Shown: positions 17,963-27,817, counted from the first letter of the stretch. The stretch is 64,000 nucleotides of DNA from Candidatus Nitrosotalea sp. TS (GCF_011319465.1 NZ_RCMB01000007.1:145987-209986); one strand, 5' to 3'. Program-made: numbers and translations. Notes: generated by a model not told the origin, from the sequence alone.

Positions 17963-18463
17963 TTGCAAAGTCGCATTTTCATATTAGTTTTGATAATTCT
18001 TGTAATTACAGTAGCTTGTTATCCAAAAATGTCATTTGAGCAAATACCTGCAAATAACACCATTAGTGTCAATAGTACTAGATTTGTGATTCCTCACATA
18101 ATTACAAACGGAACAATACTTGCAATAAATCTTGACAGCCAATCAAAATCAATGACGCTCACAATTAAAACCACAAATGCTGGAAGTCTTATCATTAGTT
18201 TGCCTAGAACCTTAATTGATGCAAGAGATAATGGAAGTGACTCTCATTTTACAGTCTTGACAAACAAGCATGGAGTAAACTTCCAAGAACTTACAACTCA
18301 GAACTATCGGCAACTGACAATACCATTTGCCAATAAAACTAGCACCATAGAGATAATCGGCACTCAAATCATTCCAGAGTTTGGAGGTCTTGTCACTTTG
18401 ACACTTGTTTCCTCAGTTTTGCTGACCATTGCAATGGCTAGCAAGACAAAACTCAGATTTTGA
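17963..18463 (+). CDS. PEFG-type surface protein
   Basis: 166 residues from a TTG. A signal or membrane segment occupies residues 4-24. The single domain contains LIISLPRTLIDARDNGSDSH and STIEIIGTQIIPEFGG, followed by a hydrophobic helix and the basic end SKTKLRF. It is the divergent partner of the homologous gene at 17805, 157 bases away, so the pair arose by duplication and inversion or shares a divergent promoter. Expected on the outer face of the membrane; ligand unknown. Confidence 0.72.
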   Translation: MQSRIFILVLIILVITVACYPKMSFEQIPANNTISVNSTRFVIPHIITNGTILAINLDSQSKSMTLTIKTTNAGSLIISLPRTLIDARDNGSDSHFTVLTNKHGVNFQELTTQNYRQLTIPFANKTSTIEIIGTQIIPEFGGLVTLTLVSSVLLTIAMASKTKLRF

Positions 18464-18520
18464 TCTAAAGGCGTACATTGGTTAATTCAAGTTATTATAG
18501 TACTTTTTTGCCCTCTAGTA

Positions 18521-18787
18521 ATGAAAGAATTGCCTGATCCAGTACTGATAAAAAAATTAAAGGAGAAAATAAGCCAGAATGAGAGTCGTCTGCAAAAATT
18601 GATGGTAGAATCTGAGAACATTTGGGAAGAAACAGGATTAGATCCGAAAGACTCATCCTATCTCGTAGAAAAAACTATGCGTTTTGAGCTTGCACAAAAA
18701 AATATCTCGGTTATATTTTCTTCCTTTAGGGATTTAATTGAAAACTACAAAAGTCTTTGCCAAGAACTAGAAAAAATAGAGGAATAA
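18521..18787 (+). CDS. Small coiled-coil protein
   Basis: 88 residues, nearly all charged helix: LIKKLKEKISQNESRLQKLM, then FELAQKNISVIFSSFRDLIEN. It reads as a two-helix coiled coil without cysteines or a membrane segment. Its stop overlaps the ATG of the HD-like protein at 18787 by one base, so the two are co-translated and probably interact. Function not recognised. Confidence 0.55.
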   Translation: MKELPDPVLIKKLKEKISQNESRLQKLMVESENIWEETGLDPKDSSYLVEKTMRFELAQKNISVIFSSFRDLIENYKSLCQELEKIEE

Positions 18788-19335
18788 TGCAAATAATAGA
18801 ATCTGCCGAGCTATTTGCCAAGGAAAGATATGTTGGCAGAACAAGAAACGATGATACTTCTTACTTGGATCATTTGAAAGGAGTAGTGAACAGACTGAAA
18901 AATATAGGAATGTCAGACCAAGAAGTACTTGCAGCAGCATGGCTACATGGCATCATAGAAGAAACCAATACAACTTTTGACGAAATTGATAAAAGATTTG
19001 GTAGTAGGATAGCAGTTCTTGTTCTTGCATCACACAAAGACAAAAATCTTCCAAGGGATAAGATAGAAAAACAGTACATCAAGCAATTAAAAGAGTCTCC
19101 CATTGAAGCGAAAATAATTGAGCTTTGCAATATTTCAACAAATCTCAAAGATTTGAAAAACAGTACATGGTCCAAGACCAAAAAAATAAAGCAAATTAAA
19201 AAAAATCTATATTATCTCAGTACAATAAAGTCCGAATTATCCAGTAACAAGATCCAGTATCCAGGCATTCAAAATATCATAAATGGTATAAATGAAGCTA
19301 TTTCAACACATGGCCAAAGACCAATTGTGTTGTGA
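18787..19335 (+). CDS. HD-superfamily protein lacking the HD aspartate
   Basis: 182 residues from ATG at 18787. The pattern matches the hydrolase half of RelA/SpoT: DHLKGVVNRLKNIGMSDQEV, then AAWLHGIIEETNTTFDEIDK RFG. The family has His-Asp in the LHDxxED motif; here it reads LHGIIEET, so the aspartate that binds the metal is a glycine. The later KLADRLxNM motif is replaced by ELCNISTNLKDL, also changed. It is therefore probably not an active phosphohydrolase of the usual kind and may bind a nucleotide or act as a sensor. The protein at 29715 keeps both motifs. Confidence 0.65.
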   Translation: MQIIESAELFAKERYVGRTRNDDTSYLDHLKGVVNRLKNIGMSDQEVLAAAWLHGIIEETNTTFDEIDKRFGSRIAVLVLASHKDKNLPRDKIEKQYIKQLKESPIEAKIIELCNISTNLKDLKNSTWSKTKKIKQIKKNLYYLSTIKSELSSNKIQYPGIQNIINGINEAISTHGQRPIVL

Positions 19336-19392
19336 TTGGAAGTCGGATTTTTCACAAGAAGAGATATCAAGGAATGTTTCACAGTCATAATC

Positions 19393-19536
19393 ATGACAGA
19401 GGAAAAAAGGAAAATAAAATCAAATACAGAAGATGAATATAACAAGGCCTTGGCCTTGGATGATCCAACAAAAATATCAAAAGAGGCTCAAGAGACATTA
19501 GCGCGAGAAGCAATTAAAAAATTCAAGTCTTTATGA
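19393..19536 (+). CDS. Small charged hypothetical protein
   Basis: 47 residues from ATG at 19393 (the frame is open to 19336). It is lysine- and glutamate-rich with one predicted helix near the end (SKEAQETLAREAIKKFKSL). It follows the HD-like gene on the same strand and could share its transcript. Nothing about its function can be read. Confidence 0.4.
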   Translation: MTEEKRKIKSNTEDEYNKALALDDPTKISKEAQETLAREAIKKFKSL

Positions 19537-19561
19537 TATATCCTATCGCTTTTATCTGGGA

Positions 19562-20125
19562 TTGAATACGCATCATTTATTGTCTGACAACTTGGCAAGT
19601 TCTGTTCAGCAGATCATCATTCTTGGCAAAGGAGATCGCGGAAGATTAGAGTACATTCTCGAACTCTTAACAAAAGACAAAACTTTGCCCATATCGGATC
19701 AAAAGTATTTGGAAAGCATCATTCCTTTATACCTAGGCTCACAAGATGCAGAATCTCTACAAAAACGCATGGAGAATACTATAGATGCACTACATGGTGA
19801 GATTAGAATACTCAATGAGAGACTTTCAAAGCTCGAAAGAAAAGGATTTGAGAAATATGTTGGTAAAAAGTCAGTATTTTTCTTTGCTACTGTGTTTGTT
19901 GGCTGGCATGTATTTCAGAGATACGTAATGTATTTTCTTGGACCATACTTGCCTTCTGGTGTAGAGCAATACATATTTCCATTAAACATGTTAGCAAATA
20001 ATTTTAATGAAAATCCTGTGATTTGGTTAGCTTTCATTTTTATGGCAACAGCGTGGCCATTTATCGGCGCGGTACATTTGGCAAAATTCATAAAATCACG
20101 CAAGAGTGCCTCTCCCATCAAATAA
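19562..20125 (+). CDS. Membrane protein with cytoplasmic coiled coil
   Basis: 187 residues from a TTG. The N-terminal half is soluble, with a helix pair and then a coiled coil (KRMENTIDALHGEIRILNERL). Two membrane helices lie near residues 103-122 and 153-175, ending in a basic tail (KFIKSRKSASPIK). Such proteins are frequent in Nitrososphaerota but have no assigned role. Confidence 0.6.
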   Translation: MNTHHLLSDNLASSVQQIIILGKGDRGRLEYILELLTKDKTLPISDQKYLESIIPLYLGSQDAESLQKRMENTIDALHGEIRILNERLSKLERKGFEKYVGKKSVFFFATVFVGWHVFQRYVMYFLGPYLPSGVEQYIFPLNMLANNFNENPVIWLAFIFMATAWPFIGAVHLAKFIKSRKSASPIK

Positions 20126-20287
20126 GACAGAACCACTGCAACATACAAGAAACTGCAGGGTAAGTTAGAAGGATGGGGTTGGAATATCTAACATTATCCC
20201 ACAGTTTCTGTGAACTGTGCTGACAATCTGTTATTAAGAAGATAGCATTGAGTTGCAACTGGTTGCAATCTTCATTTTTGACCCATT

Positions 20288-21500
20288 TTAGAATTGAAAA
20301 AACCGCAATTTTGTCTTTGTTGAAATGATTATAATCGAAACCATCGAAAGAACAAGAATCGCAGATGCAATAGACCCAAATTCTGGCACAGAGGTTGTGG
20401 CAAATTCTAGCACTCGGTTGTTGTCAGTGTCTGCAACCCAAAGGTTACCACTGTTATCCACCTTTACGTCATATGGTTCAGTCAACATGTTGGCAGATGT
20501 ACCCATATGCATTCCAGCAAAATCGGTTTGACCTAAGACAAGAGATGCGTTCATCCCGTTGCTAAATGGTGGAACATATTCCAATACTCTAGCATTGTTT
20601 CCGTCAGTGATCCACAAGTTCCCTGATTTGTCAAAGATTATCCCATATGGAGTGTTCATGGAATTGTCCGTAACACCCAGAAAGTTTGTCGTAAAGGTGG
20701 TTTGCCCAAGTACTAATGTAGCAGATTGATCAGTAGAAAACGGATAAGAGAACTCTAGCGCCCTATTATTGAGACTATCAGTAACCCACATGTTACCTTT
20801 CTCATCAAATGCAATAGCGCTTGGCAAGTTCAGCCTATTTGCAGTCATACCATCAGAATTGCTTGTGAGATCAGATTGTCCGATTACAAGCGACGCATTC
20901 ATTTGATTTTCAAATGGTGGAACATATTCCAATATTCTGTTGTTATAATAATCCACTGCCCACAAGTTTCCAGATTTATCAAATGCTAGTCCATATGGAG
21001 CAGCAAGTGAGCCTGCCGTTGTAGGGTACACTCCTTTGTCAAAACTTGGATAACCAATCACAAGAGACACTGCCTCACCATTTGTGAATGGTGTCTTAAA
21101 TTCCACTATTCTGTTGTTATTGGTATCAGCAACCCACATATTTCCAGCATTATCAAATGTCATACCATATGGCTGATCAAGACCTGTTGCAGAGAGTGCA
21201 GGAGTAGTGGAAACAAAATCACTTTGACCTATCACAAGAGTTGCTTTTTCCCCACTTGTAAATGGCGGAGTGAATTCTAGCAAGCGATTGAATCCAGTAT
21301 CTGCAATCCAGAGATTTCCCGATTTATCAAACGCAATGCCGTCTGGTAGAGTACAAGACACTTGATGTGGCGTTGTCATGAATTGTTCCTCCCGTATCAA
21401 AGTCATCATGTCCAATAACCAGAGTTGCATTTTGACCCGTTGTAAATGCAGATGAGGAGGCAGGAACAAAAAGTAGAAGAAGTAAAAAATATTTCATCAT
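20288..21500 (-). CDS. Secreted NHL-repeat protein with PEFG anchor, frameshifted
   Basis: A signal peptide at the start (MKYFLLLLLFVPASSSAF), then at least six NHL repeats of the form 'YGxxFDxxGNxWVADxxNNRxxEF', each joined to a 'xxLVIGQxxF' strand. They would fold into a beta-propeller of about six blades. The tail has VPEFGSIASAILVLSM and a basic end. The frame changes near 21375 between the first strand (ATLVIGHDDFDTGG) and the first full blade; one extra base fits. NHL propellers bind proteins, sugars or RNA; outside the cell a sugar or surface partner is likelier. Confidence 0.75.
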
Positions 21501-21677
21501 AAAATCCATTTGCTCAAATAGAATAAAAAGTCTGCTCAATTTTACACTTTTTTCAAACCAAAGATGAACAGTCTACACTATAGAGTTATTTCATGAAATG
21601 TAGTATAGCGCATACCTTAAAAACAAAATCATTGTTGTGTCATACTTCTTATAGCAGATACCGGAAACTCTTTTAAA

Positions 21678-22562
21678 TTGAGATTAGTGTTTTGTTCCAT
21701 TTTGTTAGGAGTTGTCCTAACTTTCTTAATGACAAATCCCGCATGGGCAGAGGGCAATGCTACACAGAGTGCATTAACTTCCATGTTTAATGAAGGAAAC
21801 ATTCAAACCAACACCTACAATGATCCCACATACAGCTTTTCCATTTTGCCTCCACATGGATGGATTCCCGTAAGCCAGAGTAATCAGTCAGATTCGGCAT
21901 TGGTAGAATTTGCAAATGAGAATCAAAATGGTGAAGCCACATTTGCAATTTACTTTTATCAAGGAAAGCCCATAGATGATGCGGTATTAGCGACCCCAGA
22001 TAATCAGATTCTAGATCTTGCCATTGCAAAGTTATTTGATACTTCAAAATATGTCGTTTATCAGAAAAATATTCAGAGATTTTCTGATGGCTTTGTGATT
22101 CAAGCAGTTGTTGCACAGAATCAGACCACTACGCAGAATAGTCCAGTTACTGAAGAGTTTTCCTTTTGGCTAAAAGACGGTAGACAGTATTTTCTTGTCA
22201 TGGTCTCATCGCAGAAGGGGTTTTATCAAAATGCTGCAGATTTTGAGAGATCAGTATACACGTTTTACGTAGGACCGCAACCTACCGCTAACACTCAGAT
22301 TCCAGAATGGGTCAAAAACGATGCTAAGATGTGGTCAGAAGGCGCCATTAATGACCAGACATTTGCAAGCGGAATTCAATACATGATAAAAAATGGAATC
22401 ATAGTTGTTCCGTCCACCGTTTCTAGTGCTAGCCAATCACAACAGATTCCGTCATGGATAAAGAACTCAGCAGGATGGTGGGCAAGTGGTCAGATATCAG
22501 ACAACGATTTTGTGAAAGGAATTCAGTACCTTATCAATAATGGAATAATCAGTGTTGGATAA
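21678..22562 (+). CDS. Secreted protein with two C-terminal Trp-rich repeats
   Basis: 294 residues with a signal peptide (cleavage near residue 24, AWA). Residues about 45-210 form an uncharacterised alpha/beta domain that may be related to PsbP/Mog1-like folds (TYSFSILPPHGWIPV). Two repeats follow, each about 35 residues: IPEWVKNDAKMWSEGAINDQ and IPSWIKNSAGWWASGQISDN, then an F-x2-GIQY-hydrophobic-I-x2-GII end. The same motif occurs once in the protease at 23644. The repeat is frequent in secreted proteins of this phylum; it may bind the cell surface. Confidence 0.65.
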   Translation: MRLVFCSILLGVVLTFLMTNPAWAEGNATQSALTSMFNEGNIQTNTYNDPTYSFSILPPHGWIPVSQSNQSDSALVEFANENQNGEATFAIYFYQGKPIDDAVLATPDNQILDLAIAKLFDTSKYVVYQKNIQRFSDGFVIQAVVAQNQTTTQNSPVTEEFSFWLKDGRQYFLVMVSSQKGFYQNAADFERSVYTFYVGPQPTANTQIPEWVKNDAKMWSEGAINDQTFASGIQYMIKNGIIVVPSTVSSASQSQQIPSWIKNSAGWWASGQISDNDFVKGIQYLINNGIISVG

Positions 22563-22570
22563 TATTTGAG

Positions 22571-23140
22571 TCAGTTACTTGGTTTTGTTTTTTTCCTAAA
22601 GTCATTTACAGTTATCAACGAACCTACTATCAACGTAATCATTCCTACAATAACTAGTCCAATTGCGGCAGGAATGACATAGCAGTTCATCCCACTAGCA
22701 GAATCACATGTTCCACTAAGATATGGATCTTCTCCTAACACCACAGTGACATTTACTGGTTCATTTCCTAGATTTAGTATGTTAAAATAATAATTTCCTT
22801 GTTCCTGTGGTCTTTTTTCTATGATATGGTACACAAATCCATTTGTACTTTCCTTTTCAAATACTTCCCCATTGGGCTCTGTTACTTGTAATTTTATCAA
22901 ACCCAATGCAGGTACCGCATGAACTACTAGTACTGTGTGTTCAGTTAATTCATCCCAAGTAATTGTGGAATTAATCAATTTCCCCTGCAAAATTTCCCTA
23001 TCTTCAATTATGTTATGTTTGTCCTTCATCACGGATTCAACTGAATCATACGAGTTATCAAAAATGCCAGATCCTACAACAAGCAAGACTACTCCAATTG
23101 CTACAATCATCAAACCGCGTAAAATGCGCAATTTTGCCAA
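22571..23140 (-). CDS. Membrane protein with extracellular beta domain
   Basis: 189 residues. A first membrane helix lies at about 10-28 and a second at about 152-176, with a positively charged tail (RKKTKPSN). Between them is an extracellular domain with strands VLVVHAVPALGLIKLQV and GNYYFNILNLGNEPVNVTVVLG, like emp24/GOLD-type beta sandwiches. Two cysteines (CDSASGMNC) near the second helix may form a disulphide. Family not recognised with certainty. Confidence 0.55.
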   Translation of the reverse strand: MAKLRILRGLMIVAIGVVLLVVGSGIFDNSYDSVESVMKDKHNIIEDREILQGKLINSTITWDELTEHTVLVVHAVPALGLIKLQVTEPNGEVFEKESTNGFVYHIIEKRPQEQGNYYFNILNLGNEPVNVTVVLGEDPYLSGTCDSASGMNCYVIPAAIGLVIVGMITLIVGSLITVNDFRKKTKPSN

Positions 23141-23235
23141 ATCGCAGTTACAAAATGAATCTGCCTAATAAGAAACTACCCTGTAATTTGGAGAAAGTTT
23201 GTTAAATTTAACAAGATGTAAAAAAATTGTAGCGT

Positions 23236-23568
23236 TCACTTCTTGGGCTCAATAAAAGAGGATATGTCTATGGTGGAACAAGCGCATTTGCAATATACGT
23301 TATTCTTACTTTTGAAGGTAAAGTGTTTTTTTCCACTTTTGTCTATCGAGCCAGACACTAGCAATAGTTTTTTGTCAGATAACCTCTTAACCTGTCGATA
23401 TATTGTGGTCAAGGAAACATCACAATCCTTACTTAGCTGGTAGGCACTTTTTGGATAGATGGCAGAACGTAGAATGTGTTTTACACTTTCATCTGAAAGT
23501 ATCTTCAATAGGTGCTCTGGAATTATTTCATCCTTTTGTTGATTTTCAGGTGTGTTGATCGTGTCCAT
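23236..23568 (-). CDS. ArsR-like winged-helix regulator with Cys-rich tail
   Basis: 110 residues. Residues about 20-80 are a winged helix (LLKILSDESVKHILRSAI, then SAYQLSKDCDVSLTTIYRQV as recognition helix region). The C-terminus has YCKCACSTIDI, three closely spaced cysteines that could bind a metal or sense redox state. It lies between the membrane protein at 22571 and the secreted protease at 23644, all on the minus strand, and may regulate either. Sensing is inferred from the cysteines only. Confidence 0.68.
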   Translation of the reverse strand: MDTINTPENQQKDEIIPEHLLKILSDESVKHILRSAIYPKSAYQLSKDCDVSLTTIYRQVKRLSDKKLLLVSGSIDKSGKKHFTFKSKNNVYCKCACSTIDISSFIEPKK

Positions 23569-23643
23569 ATTAAATTATCACACTCCTAAAGATAAACTTG
23601 ATTTAAGCGATTGCAAATGATTGCAAAGACGCGATAAAATAAC

Positions 23644-24666
23644 TTATGACGAATTAAAGTATTTTAGCGCATCTTGGATTGTGTTTATCTCAATTACACG
23701 CATTCCATATTTACTCTCCATTATTGGTGAGAGCGGTTTTTGTTCTGTAGTACATGTTTGATATGTTACAGGCCCTTCATTTTTTTCACTACAATTTTGA
23801 ACAGAACTAACTGCTTGTCCTTGAGGTACAAGAAATATCTTTGCACCATATTGACCTGCGGCATCAGCCTTTACATCTGCTTCTCCTATTTGCCCTATAG
23901 TACCATCGGGTTGGATTGTACCAGTCATCAGCACCTGATTGTTAATTTGTTTTCCAAGTAGTTCTGACACCAGCAATACGGTCATGGCGCCTCCTGCACT
24001 TCCACCATCAACAGCCTGCAAGTCTTGATTATTTCCAGAACTAACTGAGAAAATTACATCTTTTTTTGACAGATCTATTCCAGTGACGTTTTGTGCTACC
24101 ATGACAGCAGTATGTGCAGAAGACTGGAAATCTACACCTGTTGGAATGGCAGTATTAACCAACACAAGTCCAGTTCCATCTCTAATCTCAACTGTAATTT
24201 TTAGTATCGACCCTTGATAACTCGTAGTTTCAAAAAATCCATCGCTTTCTATGACAGGGGTTACGGCCACAGCTGATATGGAAGCATTATTTTCACCAGA
24301 AGTAGAAGACTGCGCAGTTATGCTACGGACCTGTTGCAATAATAGATTGTATTTAGATTGCAGTGTATCATATCTAGTTTGGAGGTCGTTTATCTTCTGC
24401 AATAATTTCAGATTTTGTTGGTTATCAGACATGTTCAGAACACCCGACGAAGATTGAACTTGAGTATGCAACATACCATGGTCAATCAGATACTGAATAG
24501 CCATCAAAAAATCAGAGTCGCTGGTTTGGTTCTGTGACCACCATCGTGCAGTAGTTTTAATCCAGTTTGGTATTGACGACTCTTGGGCAAAAGCATTTAT
24601 CGAATATCCCATAGCCACAAACGTTATCAAAACTAATGATAGTGTAATAATTGCGAGCTTTTTCAT
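23644..24666 (-). CDS. Secreted Lon-type (S16) Ser-Lys protease without ATPase
   Basis: 340 residues from ATG at 24666. A signal peptide (to about residue 28) is followed by one Trp-rich motif (IPNWIKTTARWW), a coiled coil (85-115), and an S16 domain. The catalytic Ser223 lies in GGSAGG and Lys266 in EADVKADAA, exactly 43 residues apart as in E. coli Lon (Ser679/Lys722). GTIQPDGTIGQIG, the Lon 'tGxixxdGxixxig' strand, lies between. There is no AAA domain, so proteolysis would not be ATP-driven. It may process surface proteins. The Trp-rich motif links it to the secreted protein at 21678. Confidence 0.78.
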   Translation of the reverse strand: MKKLAIITLSLVLITFVAMGYSINAFAQESSIPNWIKTTARWWSQNQTSDSDFLMAIQYLIDHGMLHTQVQSSSGVLNMSDNQQNLKLLQKINDLQTRYDTLQSKYNLLLQQVRSITAQSSTSGENNASISAVAVTPVIESDGFFETTSYQGSILKITVEIRDGTGLVLVNTAIPTGVDFQSSAHTAVMVAQNVTGIDLSKKDVIFSVSSGNNQDLQAVDGGSAGGAMTVLLVSELLGKQINNQVLMTGTIQPDGTIGQIGEADVKADAAGQYGAKIFLVPQGQAVSSVQNCSEKNEGPVTYQTCTTEQKPLSPIMESKYGMRVIEINTIQDALKYFNSS

Positions 24667-24761
24667 AACTAGGTCGCGAGCTACTTGATAGGCCGGTTTT
24701 CTCAATTATAAATTTTAGCCAGATTCTCAAAGATTGCAGGATAACACTTCATGTTCATGAC

Positions 24762-25055
24762 TTATCCTTTGTTCTTCTTCATGTTGACAACAAAGGCAAC
24801 TAATGAAGCTGCATAGATTGCCCCATTGATACCATAGAACTTTATCCAGTGAAAACTAAGTTGTTGACCACAACTTTGTGCTCTTTCTTCAGACGAGCCT
24901 ATCTTCACAGAATTAGATGAGAGTGGCTTGGTTATGTTACAATCAATATGTGTAAGTGTGCTATACCATACCAAAGAAAATGGAATCAATGCTGCATATA
25001 TGGCAACAAGTATAACCAATCTTAGTTTGATCGAGCGTTTGTTTTGTCTTATCAT
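24762..25055 (-). CDS. Small membrane protein, two helices
   Basis: 97 residues with basic N-terminus (QNKRSIKLRLV), a membrane helix at about 11-31, an outside loop with two cysteines (HIDCNITKPL and AQSCGQQL) that could be a disulphide, and a second helix at about 70-90 with a lysine tail. Function not recognised. It follows the Cys-rich protein at 25472 by 20 bases on the same strand. Confidence 0.5.
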   Translation of the reverse strand: MIRQNKRSIKLRLVILVAIYAALIPFSLVWYSTLTHIDCNITKPLSSNSVKIGSSEERAQSCGQQLSFHWIKFYGINGAIYAASLVAFVVNMKKNKG

Positions 25056-25076
25056 ATCACGTACACTTGTGCTACC

Positions 25077-25472
25077 CTATTTCTTTTGAGATATCATATT
25101 AGAGTCATCGTTTGGCATCATGGTATAGGATATGGTTTTTCTAGCAATTACGCCTGGTAACTTTAATGTCATCTCGCGTAGTTTTTCCATATCACGTAGA
25201 CCGGATTTATCTTTTGTTACATCCGGTGTATGCAAATTCTGTTCAATGTATCTTAAGATCCATTGAATTTGTCTTTCTACCTCTACTTGTAATTCCTTTT
25301 GATCCAAAATATTGTTCCAGAATTTATTAACTAGCACTTCAGCCTTGACACATAGTCTGCAGATTTGTATTACAGGACAGAAGATGCTAAATCCACCCAT
25401 CGATAATCTTCTCAATTCTCCACAACGAGGACATGTTTCTTGTCCGTGATCAAGAAAGTCAGACGGTTCCAT
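25077..25472 (-). CDS. Zinc-binding hypothetical protein
   Basis: 131 residues. The N-terminus holds CPRCGELRRLS and then FCPVIQICRLCVKAE, giving Cys-x2-Cys and Cys-x2-Cys type pairs, a zinc-ribbon-like arrangement. A long helix follows with LQVEVERQIQWILRYIEQNL. It could be a nucleic-acid or protein adaptor. The downstream membrane protein at 24762 lies about 20 bases away and is probably in the same transcript. The upstream 280 bases to fixA hold nothing I can identify. Confidence 0.55.
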   Translation of the reverse strand: MEPSDFLDHGQETCPRCGELRRLSMGGFSIFCPVIQICRLCVKAEVLVNKFWNNILDQKELQVEVERQIQWILRYIEQNLHTPDVTKDKSGLRDMEKLREMTLKLPGVIARKTISYTMMPNDDSNMISQKK

Positions 25473-25754
25473 CAGTGATATTCCTAAGACTTTCTTTTCA
25501 TACTCTTATTTAATCTGAACTATTGAAATTTATCAACTAGATTTTTTCCGGCAAATAGAAAAGCCTCAGATGATAAAAAGGTATAACATTTACAAAGAAT
25601 TTGACATTGAGGCAAGTAGTTTCTCAATAATTTAGAATCAGCAAGGAATAGAATTTATTTTCTGTAGATAAGATCATCGAAGCGCAATTTCTCAGATATC
25701 AGATATAAGAATGACCACAATAGATAAAATCAAAGTATGACTTCTTAAAATCAG

Positions 25755-26635
25755 ATGGATCCAATAAATACTGCCGTAATTGTCAAACTTGAACCCGATT
25801 TTTCAGAAGGAAATGTAAGTTATAACCCAGATGGCACTCTTAATCGAGCTGAAACAAAAAACATACTAGGCCCGCATAGCGCCATCGCTGTTTCTGCAGC
25901 CTTTTATGCCAAGGTAAAGTATGGTGCCAAGATCTCAATAGGCTACGATGGGACCACCCATGGCAGAATCCATGCTACAGCATGCACAATTGATGTCTGA
26001 TGCAGATGAGCTTTGCCTTTATAGCGATAGAGTCTTTGCAGGTGCCGATACACTGGCAACTGCCGAAGTACTCAAGGCAGGAGTGCAGAAAATGAATGGG
26101 AAGATGGATATTGTATTTTCTGGGCACCGAGCCTCAGATGGTGAGACTGGACAAACAGGCCCCCAAACAGCATGGAAACTTGGAATGACATTTCTTGGAC
26201 ATGTAATAGACTATGAAATAAATCTTGAAAGCAGAACAATCAGGGCCAAAAGACTTGTCAGAATGCAAGGAGTTTACGATGTAGTTGAAGAGATTGAAGC
26301 TCCACTTCCTGTTTTCATTGCAATAGATCCTTCATACAAACCCAAATTCAATACAGTATCACAACGATTAGCTTACGAGAAATACCAAAAGGAGGCAGGC
26401 GAGCGTGCTCAAAACTTTAAGCAATATCTAAAAGTCTTCAATGCCAGCTCAGATAGAAGCGGATCCAAAACTTATTGGAATATCTGGCTCACCGACTATA
26501 GTATACAAGGTAGAACGTATACCAAAAGGCAAGGCCGCAAGACAAGCCGAGATCATAGACGGTTCAAATCAAGAGCAGATCAGCAAACTTGTCGCAAGAT
26601 TGCGGCAATCCCTATCCACAGTGGTGATAAAATGA
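25755..26635 (+). CDS. fixA: Electron transfer flavoprotein beta subunit FixA, two frameshifts
   Basis: Read in three frames joined near 25943 and 26447: NTAVIVKLEPDFSEGN, then GPPMAESMLQHAQLM and ADELCLYSDRVFAGADTLATA, then SGSPTIVYKVERIPKG. These are the ETF-beta/FixA blocks: the N-terminal strand, the Asp-Arg-x-Phe-Ala-Gly-Ala-Asp-Thr segment and SGHRASDGETGQTGPQ, which contacts the nucleotide. Its TGA overlaps the ATG of fixB (ATGA), so translation is coupled. FixAB with FixCX bifurcates electrons from NADH to quinone and a low-potential carrier. The breaks look like sequence errors, both fitting an extra base. Confidence 0.85.
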
Positions 26636-27817
26636 CAGAAGGAGACTACAGACATGTGTACATTATAATAGAACACGAAGAGGGAACAATATTACAAGTA
26701 AGTCTTGAAATGCTCGGAGAAGCAAGAAGAATATTAGATAATTTCAACAAGAAATATTCATCTAAAGAAAAAGTTGTTGCGGTTTTATTGGGGTACAACA
26801 TAAAAGACATGCCAAAAACTTTGATTCAACATGGAGCAGATGCTAGTAATTTGTGCAGACAATCCAGAATTGAGATATATCAGAAATACAATTTACACTA
26901 AGACAATATCCCAGATTGCATTAGATAGAGATATTGCAGCAAAGATAGAACCAGAATACGCTTCACAGTTCAGGAGACCAAGATACATGTTCTTTGCTGC
27001 CGATAGCATAGGAAGACATCTTTCTGCAACAGTTTTGGCTCACCTAGATTCAGGTCTTGCATCAGATATCAACAAATTGGTTGTAGGGGATCTTCAGATT
27101 ACTCACCAAAACAAGACAGGTGGAAAACCTCTCACTTATGAAAAAACACTTGAGATGTACAGACCAGACTTTTCTGGATTTTTGTGGACTACAATCCTTT
27201 GTCTAGATAATAAAAATCCAGCAATGCCAAAAGACTATCATCCACAAGCTTGTAGTATAATACCAGGAGTTTTTGAAACAATTCAGCCTGACCAGAATCG
27301 AGAGGGGAAGATAATTGAGTATACACCAAAGTTTGACGAACAGGATCTGAAGGTAAAGGTTATAGACCGCAAAATAATCAAAAGCGAAATCGACTTTGAT
27401 AGCCACAAGACAATAGTAAGCTTTGGCCGAGGAGTCAAAGACTCACCTGAACAAAACATCAAGTTAATTGAACAACTAGCGGCAGAATTAGATGCGCAAA
27501 TTGGAATCACCCTACCTCTATCCAAAAAACCATTTTCTGTAAGCCAAACAGTCGATTCCACTTACCTAATACCAGACAGGGTGATAGGAACTAGCGGAAG
27601 AAAAGTCAATCCAAAATTGTACATAGCGGTTGGAATCAGCGGCGCCATGCAACACATCGCAGGCATGAAAGAGTCAGAGATAATCATTGCAATCAATCCA
27701 GACGAGAACGCATTAATCAAAGACGAGTGCGATGTCTTCATAAAAGGAAGAATGGAGGACGTCATTCCAATCCTCATAGAAGAGATAAAGAAGCAAAAGC
27801 AGGTAGTTCAAGCATAG
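26632..27817 (+). CDS. fixB: Electron transfer flavoprotein alpha subunit FixB, frameshifted
   Basis: It begins with VYIIIEHEEGTILQVSLEMLGEA, the ETF-alpha N-terminus. After a frame change near 26845 it continues as VICADNPELRYIRN and DSIGRHLSATVLAHLDSGL. The C-terminal FAD domain has VSFGRGVKD, PDRVIGTSGRKVNPKLYIAVG and ISGAMQHIAGMKESEIIIAIN, the FAD-binding signature. Restored length about 394 residues, slightly longer than usual. It starts within the fixA stop and is followed closely by fixCX. Partner in the ETF dimer. Confidence 0.88.

Noticed and set aside
25755..26901. First impression of a fructose-bisphosphatase-like gene and a separate hypothetical
   Set aside because: Joined across frameshifts the pieces match FixA and FixB, with the operon order and overlaps as expected.
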